Part shown: piece after piece, positions 57,087 to 64,000 of the stretch
Layout of the letters: the number at the start of each line of letters is the position of its first letter
Position numbering within the stretch: position 1 is the stretch's first letter
Assembly: GCF_963678635.1 (NCBI RefSeq)
Contig: NC_087064.1
Span: 53,340,684-53,404,683 of the forward strand
DNA: 64,000 nt
DNA from: Symsagittifera roscoffensis
Lineage: Eukaryota > Xenacoelomorpha > Acoela > Convolutidae
Direction of reading: 5' to 3'
Position numbers and translations under genes: made by a program
Notes under the pieces: generated by a model
Databases searched by the model: none
Told to the model about the DNA's origin: nothing
The model's input: only the letters and a program-made list of their open reading frames with translations

Positions 57087-57500
57087 AGGTATATTTCTTT
57101 AAGCTGTTCGATTCATTCATATAATCTAATAACCCTGTGCTTTGTATTTAACCAGCTAATTATTTCATACCTTTTCTAACAATTGTTTCTACTATAATTT
57201 TTGTCAAGACAACTTGACGATCTAAGGTGAGACTTATAACTTAGGATAAATTACTAAGCAATCAACCAGCAATGATCGCTCAGTAAATCATATATACACA
57301 ACATATACTGCTGCAGTTGATGATTCGATTGTTGCTCTAATAATCCACTCAAACTGTTTTAACTAATGAAACAATTTTAGATTTTTAACCAGATCTGATA
57401 TTCTATGGCTACTCTGTCGCTGCTGATAAGTTTAGTTTTATAATTTCAAATATAAATACGGGCCAATTTCGAAACAAAAAAGAGCAAGTTCGGGAATTGC
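57087..57500. repeat. Third copy of a repeat shared with 46560-46900 and 50390-50800
   Basis: Begins 'aggtatatttctttaagctgttcgatt' (as 50395) and continues to 'gaaacaaaaaagagcaagttcgggaat' (as 46815 and 50780). Repeated occurrence next to retroelement pieces makes an LTR fragment plausible. No coding content. Confidence 0.85.
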
Positions 57501-57596
57501 CATGCTTACACTATCACTTCAACTGTTTGTATTGAAACTAGGCAATTTCGAGCCTTCTGTGTCCAAGTTTTGTTGTTTTGGACTTTGGGCTGATAC

Positions 57597-57629
57597 TATA
57601 AAAAGATCCGGCAGTTCAGTTCTTCAGTT
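57597..57629 (+). promoter_or_regulatory. TATA and initiator pair, LTR-like core promoter
   Basis: TATAAAAAG at 57597-57605 is followed by two TCAGTT initiator-like hexamers at 57616 and 57624. The second places its A about 29 bases after the TATA start, the usual metazoan spacing. Downstream 57640-57760 has a leader-like, less AT-rich stretch but no open gene. It probably belongs to a lost LTR retrotransposon. Confidence 0.42.
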
Positions 57630-58000
57630 CTCATCTGTTCAGCTGAGATATTTAGGGTTTGCCCTGTAGATGAAAGCGTGGCATTTGGGACAAGTGTGTT
57701 CAGCCGCTTTGCAGTCTCTCATACAACAGGGCACGCAGCATAAGAACCACGCACTGAAATCAACTCACTTAGTTCAAATACTTTTAATCAAACAATTTTT
57801 CACTTAACGAACAAAAATACTTGCATAAGCCAGAACATTAATCTTTTGAGATTATTTGTCATAAAAATCATAAAAAATTGTTTGAAATATAGATTCCATT
57901 CACTGTAAAAATGAAAACAATTAAAACAAAGTGAAATTTCATTCCATGAACGCCTTGGAATTTTCAGCCCGCTTACAAGCGCCTGTAATACTTAAATACG

Positions 58001-58900
58001 TTTCGTTCGTTTTTTTTTATCGGTTGCTAATCAAAAAATCAAACGCTAATCAAAACCAAATTAAGGTAGAAAAAAACACTATACTTACACTTGACAACAA
58101 TTTTTCCTACACTCTTGTTATCATCAAGCAAGTTATTATATGTGTCATTAAAAATAATTTTTCTACTTAATTAAAACGAGCTTTTTTACCAACATTTACA
58201 ATGCCATTTTGCGCTTAAAAAACTATTTTAAACAGGCTCGGATTAATGAAAATTTCCATTTAGTTATCGAATTTTCTAAACAGAACCCTTTTTCAGGTCA
58301 ATCAATGTTGCAAGCATGTCAACATTCTTTTTCATGACAATCAATTTTGCGTGTAATCAAACTTCTGTTTCAGGTCAATCATTTTTGCATGTTATTCAAA
58401 TTTCGTTTTCAGGTCAATCAATTTTGCAGGTCTGTCAGTTTTCTTTTCAGGTCAACACAATTTGCAGATGACTCAAACTTTTTCAGGCCATAATCAGCGT
58501 TTTAGCCCTCAAAATCTTTTCCAGCTCAATCATTTGCTACATTTTCTCAGCTTTCAAAAATAAGAATCGGAGTCGTCCATCCTCCATTACTTCTGATAAA
58601 TACTTTCAACTCATCGCTTTTGTCAGGCAATCAGGAAACATCATCTGCGTCGGTAAACAGAATAAGTTAATTCTCTCCACTGAATTATGGACCACCACAT
58701 GGCTATGTCTGTCCGTGGAAATTTGACAAGCTTCGCCGATTTTGTCGCCATCTGCATCTTGAATCTAACAAACTTGTGTCTGCGTTCCATATCCCCAAGG
58801 ATCGTTTTCCTATAAATGCATTCTTCACTTGTGACTCTCACGGCATATGACTCTTAAAAGTATTGCCAAATCATAGTTGCCAGTTTCTCAGCATCCTTCT
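58001..58900. repeat. 0.9 kb repeat block, copy 2
   Basis: Second copy of 56185-57083 with single-base changes and the same minisatellite. Between the two copies lie the third-copy repeat and the TATA segment, plus 57760-58000, which has no recognised feature. Confidence 0.93.
58620..58841 (-). pseudogene. Possible Ty1/copia RNase H C-terminal piece, copy 2
   Basis: Counterpart of 56790-57011 in the second block. A one-base insertion ('gattttgtcg') moves the open frame, so here the longest frame is KFPRTDIAMWW and the LPTQM...CLTKA segment is in a different frame. Confidence 0.35.
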
Positions 58901-59297
58901 GCCAAGCTTTCATGACCTGTCCCATGACAGATCTGTGTTTCTAAGTGGCGTTCTCATAAAATTCGATTTGTAAAGTCCGGCTTAGTTTTCTAAATAACAT
59001 GGATTGGATTAAACGCTGTTTGTAAAACCTGACTACATTATTCAGGGCCCTAAATACTGCTCATGTGAGATGTTTATTTAGAAGATTCAGCACATCGTTG
59101 AGTCTTTTCGATAGATCAGGTATGATCAAAGTAGTCATCCATTTCAATTTACTAATCAAGAATCGGGCCATGAAAAACTCGGCAGATTTCTGAACTCCTG
59201 TTTTGGCGATGTAAAAAATCGATTACGTGGTCTAAATTTGACATGATAATCGATTATATTGACAACATTTTGGACAACGAAAATCCATTATAATCGA
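58901..59297. other. Unique sequence with an AT-rich palindromic segment
   Basis: Bases 59205-59310 contain 'aatcgatta', 'ataatcgattat' and 'ccattataatcgattat', related to the palindrome cluster at 16630-16820. It may be a small MITE remnant next to the pseudogene that follows. Otherwise featureless. Confidence 0.45.
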
Positions 59298-60440
59298 TTA
59301 TGACCCATGAAACTTCGGTGCGAGAAGACATCTCTCAAAAAAGTTTGACCTCACTGCATGTAGCAATACTGAGGCCCAAAAGTTTTGCTCACTTGTTGTT
59401 GCAAGCTTTTTTCTGTATAGTGCCTTCTGCACCCTGCTTTCAAGTTCAGTTGTGCTGCCGCAGAGAATGTCGTCCTTGATGACAATTAACAACCGAATAA
59501 TAGCCCGCTTTCTAAGATCCCCTGCTACATGGCTACTAGCCAATTTGACGACTTTGCCTTTCAGTTTTTCTGTTCTAGAATGCAAGAGTATATCCTGATC
59601 ATCTTTCCATTCAGGCACGCCCACTTTTTCGCATAGTTAATCAATTTGGGTAATGATGAAGATATAGGATTGCCGAATCTTGTCATCGTTTTGTTTCGTA
59701 TTTTCCCTAAACGTATTCCACTTTGTCTGTCTCGCCGACTCTGTATGGGCTTCATATTCCGTCATTCGTAGTTGTGTTGATAAAGTGTCACTCCCATGCC
59801 AATTTTAGTTTGCATTCATATTGTCCGTTATCTCATCTTCCTGTTCGTACGATCCCGTTGCCGTACTTAACTTTTTCATGCTCGATTTATCTGGTCTCAA
59901 AACCTGCGTCTCTGTTGTTTCTGCTGTTACTTCTTTTCTATTTCAAAGCCTTCTTCATCTTAGTGCGCTTTTCTCGTCTTCTCTTTTCGGATTTCAACAA
60001 ACCTGTGTTTGCTCAATACTCTTTGTTCTGTCCTCGCGAAATCTGTTTTGTCTTCCCGGTAGTTTTCTACCTCTTCCTCGCTCCTTTTCAGAGCTTTCTT
60101 CCTGCTTCTTTTTCCCCGTCTCAGGCTATTTGCTGTTCAGATCAAATTATTTTTCACTAAACCTCCGTCTTCATCCGGTGGCACCTTCGCCGTAACTCCT
60201 TGAACGCCCCCATTGTCCCGATCACATTTTAACCACATTTTCCGGATCCTCTTCTCCCATCTTTTCTGACTCTGGAGAAATATGTCTAGCCACATCCGGC
60301 GGCAGCACCGATTGCAATTCATATCCTTCTCTGACCTGAATGTTGCTATTACGCTGAAACCCATCGTTTCCGCAATTCCATTTTTTTTGTTCCTTTGCTC
60401 CTTCTCTTTGTCGCCCAATTTGGGATTCGCTGAAACCCAT
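59298..60440 (-). pseudogene. Unassigned purine-rich pseudogene, gag-like
   Basis: The minus-strand reading from about 60440 begins as GFSESQIGRQREG and includes SVLPPDVARHISPESEKMGE. After stops and an indel near 59950, one frame runs for ~200 codons with only two stops. Peptides in it include EVTAETTETQVLRPDK, SSMKKLSTATGSYEQEDEI, MTEYEAHTESARQTKWNTF, then VGVPEWKDDQDILLHSR, LASSHVAGDLRKRAIIRLL and ELESRVQKALYRKKLATTS. The stop is at 59298. A helical C-terminal domain after a charged, low-complexity N-terminus suggests a Gag-like or structural protein, but I do not recognise it. The plus-strand Ser/Phe/Leu-rich frames are its shadows. Confidence 0.45.
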
Positions 60441-60503
60441 CGTTTCCGAAAATTCTATTTTTTTTCGTTCCTTTGCTCCTTCTCTTTGTCTCCTAACCCG
60501 CTC
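60352..60503. repeat. 76 bp tandem duplication
   Basis: 'cgctgaaacccatcgtttccg' occurs at 60352 and 60428, followed in both by 'ttcctttgctccttctctttgtc'. It lies at the 5' end of the minus-strand pseudogene and duplicates its first codons. Confidence 0.88.
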
Positions 60504-60740
60504 TCACTTTTTTCTTTTTCCACTGTCACTCAATACTTAGCAAAAAAATTCAGCAATCGAAAAAGAAAATCATTTTTTTTTGTTAAAAAAATTCTCCGAT
60601 AATGCCTTGCTAATATTTCGTTTTCTTCAAAAGTAAATTAGTCGTTTGAGTCGACTTCATTCCGTTTCATTTTCTCATACACATTTTCTTGCACGCCTTT
60701 CATAACTCTCAAGTTTTCAATTTACCATCGATCGAGTTTC

Positions 60741-60831
60741 ATTTCGAAAACAATCTTCTCGAAAACAATCATTTCGAAAACAATCTTCTCGAAAACAATC
60801 ATTTCGAAAACATATCGAAAACAATCTTCTA
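60741..60831. repeat. ~16-17 bp minisatellite with 33 bp higher-order period
   Basis: Six copies of 'tcgaaaacaatc', alternating with 'att' and 'ttc' spacers ('atttcgaaaacaatcttctcgaaaacaatc' repeated). One copy is shortened ('cgaaaacatatcgaaaac'). Confidence 0.9.
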
Positions 60832-61268
60832 GACGTTTACTACAAAATTTGTTTCCTCTCTTAGTCGGTCTGGTTTCGCTACATTTCGAAGCCCCTCTTT
60901 TTGACTTTTAAGTAAATTAGTTTAATTTGGGCCCGTTTGAAAGTTTCTGCCAACTTGCAATAATTTTATCCCAATCATTATCCCTAATTTTATCCCACAA
61001 ATAGTCGCAAAAGTTCCCTTTAGATAAAATTTGGATGCCAGAATGCATAGAAGCCGCTCCCTTTACTTAAAACACGTTACTGAAATACAGAGTACAAAAA
61101 AAATTATACACAAAAGCTGTATTTAGACAAACTAAGAATGTCCTACAACCTTTTAGGTTGCGTTATTTCTTTTTGTAACAAATATTCCATATGAGACCAA
61201 CCATCTATAATATTCTTTAGAGGTACATTTAGGAGTTTCTCCAAGTATATAATGCACTCTAAACTCAC
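60832..61268. other. Probable intron sequence downstream of the LITAF exon
   Basis: AT-rich. On the minus strand it follows the donor site of the LITAF exon. I looked for the second CxxC half of the domain on the minus strand down to about 57000 and did not find it. Confidence 0.4.
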
Positions 61269-61419
61269 ACGAATCCGATGAGGAAGACGAGAGTGACCAG
61301 AAATCCCACTCCAAAAATGATGAGACACATCAGCCAAGTGCCCATTGACACTTCATAGTCAACTGTAGTCTGTATGCTGGCATGACAGTGAGGACACTTC
61401 ATGTTGCAGGGTTCATGGC
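61269..61419 (-). CDS. LITAF-domain exon (first zinc-binding half and membrane segment)
   Basis: On the minus strand, an acceptor 'ctttttctcaag' precedes an exon and a consensus donor 'gt/gtgagt' follows it. The exon reads HEPCNMKCPHCHASIQTT, then VDYEVSMGTWLMC, then a hydrophobic run (LIIFGVGFLVTLVFLIGF). This is the first half of the LITAF/SIMPLE domain. CPHC is the first zinc-binding pair. The T-W-L-x-C start and the hydrophobic stretch form the membrane-inserting hairpin that anchors these proteins on late endosomes and lysosomes. The domain needs a second CxxC pair after this stretch (usually CPNC), which must lie on another exon not found here. The exon starts two bases into a codon. 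Composition is balanced, unlike its surroundings, which supports a live host gene. LITAF-like genes are often multicopy, so orthology is not claimed. Confidence 0.78.
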
Positions 61420-62079
61420 CTTGAGAAAAAGACCAGTTCATTAATATGGCTTCATGCTTTTGTATTTTTGAGATCGGTAAATTCAGTTACAAAGTGTCAA
61501 ATAAGAGTAAAAATTGGGTAAGTTGGCGTTCCCACATCATTTCATTTACAAAAAAAACTCATAAGTTGTCATTTTACACAATAGTTCCCAATTATGTGCA
61601 ATAAAAATACTTTTGGGAAAACGTCAAATGCGTTTAACCTGTCGAGTGACGCCTTTAAATTTGTTTTATCGAACTTTATCAAACAATTTAAAAAACTTCT
61701 AATCCTGAAGCTAATTGTCTTTTTTGATATGTATCGGCTTTTGTCTTTGTCCTACGTTCTTTATTTCAAATAGACTCTAAAACCAGGGCCCAAGCCCATT
61801 CACATGAAAACAATCGTTAATACTGTCAAAAGTGTGTTCTTTTCTCATTATTTTGTTAATGTTTTCATTAGTTCATTTATGTGAAGTTCTCAACAATTAA
61901 TTATTTTGTATTTGTTTTTCACTATTCGTAGATTCGTAGCGAGTCCGTTTTTTACGTTAATGAGAGTTCGTAAAAACTTGTGCAGTGCTTTATATAAGTT
62001 TAAATGAGAATTCTGACTGAAAACAATTTGTAGTAATACATTTTTCCCGTGCGCGAGAACAATCGATTCTTTGTTTTTT
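61420..62079. other. Sequence without recognised features
   Basis: AT-rich; probably the intron upstream of the LITAF exon on the minus strand. No further coding segment recognised. Confidence 0.45.
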
Positions 62080-62770
62080 ATTTTAGTAAAATGTCAAATG
62101 TAACCCCTGGATTTTTCATTTTGTATGTTAGTTTTAACGTTTTCCACTCTGATTTTGGAGTTTAATTTTGGCTTGAATTGGTGAACTTTACTTGTACCTT
62201 CATTTACTTCGAGCTTAATGCTCTCCATCCCGAACCAAACGCGCAGTACTTCGTCGTTAATAATTTGCCTTCATCTTGAACAGAGGCAAACAATGTTGTG
62301 TCATCTGCAAAAACGGATATTTTCTAATTGGTACAGAGTTTAAGAATATCGTTCATAGAAAGCAGGAGCGATGGAGACCAAGAACCAAACCCTTCGGCAC
62401 GCCACGCTCTATCTTAAATTTCAACAATTATCGAACAATTCAGTATCAACACTTTTCAAGAAGAATTGAGTGATCAGCGCTTTGAACAAATCAATAAAGG
62501 TACGTGCGACATCGTTTTTAGCTGATAAACTGTTCGAAGTGGTCTCGTTAACATCCAAATTGCAGGTTGTTCGAGGTATTTGTTTTTTGCTAGTTTTCCC
62601 CTATATTCACAAAGTACTGTTTATTTTTGACGGGATCGAACTCTACTCTCTGCTTAGTGAGAACACCATCAATTTCTTTGGTTGGAGCAAACTTTATGCA
62701 CTGTCCTTTCATTGGTATTTTTTGTTTCCGTAGTAAGTGGTTTTAATTGTTTTGATTAACATTTTTCCTA
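62080..62770 (-). pseudogene. LINE (non-LTR) reverse-transcriptase remnant
   Basis: Minus-strand pieces appear in the order expected for a LINE polymerase. First, upstream, comes KEIDGVLTKQRVEFDPVKNK and YFVNIGEN (about 62690-62600). Then DLFKA and DHSILLEKC (about 62500-62440). Then RGVPKGLVLG (about 62405-62378). Then the catalytic FADDTTLFASVQDE (62311-62270), where FADD is the RT active-site box, and finally a NPGVTFD segment (about 62115). The LSKAFD…H..LL, GVPQGSVLGP and FADD sequence is characteristic of Jockey/CR1/RTE-like clades. Frameshifts and stops occur in each piece. Endonuclease and C-terminus are not seen. The exact clade cannot be set by eye. Confidence 0.8.
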
Positions 62771-64000
62771 TATTTTTTTTGTTTTGTTAAAAACTTCCCA
62801 AGCTCCTACAGATTTTCATTCAAATTTTGTTTCAAAATTTTTTTCCTCTTGCTCACGCAATTCTTGTGATTAGGAAGGAAAATTTTTTTTTTCTGGTATT
62901 ATTTCATTCGTAGCTGATCGTTTAATTTAGAATATGCGTAAATTTTTCAATTGAAGTCTTTTGAAGGGTCTGTAAAACTTTTTTAACGTGAAAAATCATT
63001 TTGTTCTTTTTCAATCAAAGCTTCTCATATGTAAAAGGTTATACCATGATGATCTGATAGCAGTACTTAATGATTCAGCTGAACGAGCAAAACTTGTGAA
63101 AATAGAATATCCAGGTCTGTGATTTAGCTGCGTCTCTAGTTGGGTTACTAGTTAATCTTGGTTGCAAGCCTTTAATTAATAGTGTGCCGAGAATTTTTTG
63201 ATTGTTTTTTTCATCTTAATCAATTTTATAGTTATATATCCACAAAGTATGTGATTGCAATTAAGTTGGTTGCTTACACTTTCTCCCTCCCTCTATTATC
63301 ATTTTAATCGATACAAATTTTTAGTGATGACATGTAGTCCGCTTTATGGTTTAATCTTCGTTTTGTTTTTTGATATATATTCCCTACGGCCCCGCCTTTT
63401 TTTGATCTATGTATGCAATAATTTTTCATAAAAATTAAAAACTAGCGCAATATTGTTTGTATTTTCATTGCACCAAGTCTTGCACCAAAAAACTGTATTT
63501 ACACCGCGGAAGACAGAGTAGCGCTTATTGAGAGCCTGATAGAACCATGAACTCCATACTTACAATACTTAAACAGATAGTTTCTGATATGTGAGACGCA
63601 ACACCTTGAAAGTCGCAGTTAAGGATTCGAACTCATTCTCAGTTGCAGGTTGATAACAGCGGAAGTCGCAGTGTTCCATAACAAAAAACTGTTCACCTGT
63701 ATGAAAGTTATTTGTTGTCGCGGAAGTTGCAGCAACCAAATTTCAAACTCAAATGAAAAAAAAAAGAAAACAATAAAAAAAACACTATCTTTTTTTTAAG
63801 AGAAACTTTATAAAAAAATTAAAATTTCAAAGTTAAAGCATGGTTTTTATATTCTTTGCTTGAAAGGAGTTGAAAAACGACAAAGTTCTATCTTTACTCT
63901 TATAGTACAAATACTTAATCAGAAAAAATGCATCTTTACAAATAGAGTCTCTGCTGAGTTCAATCTTCCTGCGGAGAATTCATTTACAGTCTATTTTCTC
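62771..64000. other. Sequence without recognised genes
   Basis: AT-rich, with a less AT-rich patch at 63470-63730 containing near-repeats 'agtcgcag', 'ggaagtcgcagtg' and 'ggaagttgcagc'. A B-box-like 'ggattcgaactc' at about 63624 does not sit in a tRNA fold. No coding segment recognised. Confidence 0.5.

Noticed and set aside
59723-60195. Plus-strand frames of 145 and 124 codons, Ser/Phe/Leu-rich
   Set aside because: Antisense shadows of the purine-rich minus-strand pseudogene; no start context, domain or splice support.
63560-63690. tRNA gene suggested by 'ggattcgaactc' (B-box on the minus strand)
   Set aside because: T-stem, anticodon stem and acceptor stem are not complementary on either strand.

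Overview
This window is AT-rich nuclear DNA from a metazoan, probably an invertebrate. Three things point that way: spliced host exons (a LITAF-type zinc-ribbon/membrane exon and two membrane-protein exons), several eukaryotic transposon classes, and large non-coding spans. I cannot name the species. There is no complete intact gene. Most of the window is decayed, tandemly amplified mobile-element DNA, and one 200-base assembly gap lies at 21450-21649.

Layout. (1) 1-21449: a mosaic of modules that repeat many times. One module, on the minus strand, carries a short piece resembling the N-terminal part of the Polinton/Maverick (adintovirus-like) capsid protein family. It occurs about 13 times, four or five of them in a ~644 bp tandem array (11022-13852). 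Two ~3 kb blocks (14088-16930 and 17637-20710) carry a plus-strand family-B DNA polymerase remnant with the NSFY and DTDS motifs. Each block ends in a C-rich tract followed by another capsid-like fragment. (2) 22431-22543: an isolated exon of a membrane protein. It may splice to a terminal exon at 39837-40205 across a 17 kb intron. (3) 23036-32190: seven head-to-tail units built from Ty3/gypsy RNase H and neighbouring pol pieces. (4) 33001-38770: a tRNA-derived SINE-like segment, strand-asymmetric purine-rich coding remnants, a GAAA/GA microsatellite, and a long-armed foldback palindrome (36840-37163). (5) 41437-53175: a three-copy 1.44 kb tandem repeat, each copy carrying a ~390 bp hAT-like MITE with an 8 bp target duplication. 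A 3.77 kb tandem duplication is built on top of this. (6) 54121-56100: a frameshifted Ty3/gypsy gag with a CCHC knuckle and an aspartic protease. (7) 56185-58900: a duplicated block with a ~39 bp minisatellite and a possible Ty1/copia RNase H tail, plus an LTR-like TATA/initiator. (8) 59298-60440 (minus): an unassigned purine-rich pseudogene. (9) 61269-61419 (minus): the LITAF exon. (10) 62080-62770 (minus): a LINE reverse-transcriptase remnant.

The genes do not form a pathway. The unifying theme is repeated head-to-tail amplification of dead mobile-element pieces, with reading frame partly kept between copies, inside what may be the introns of one or two host genes. The most notable element is the Polinton-derived material: a single small capsid-gene segment, not whole elements, has been amplified as a satellite-like repeat next to polymerase fragments.
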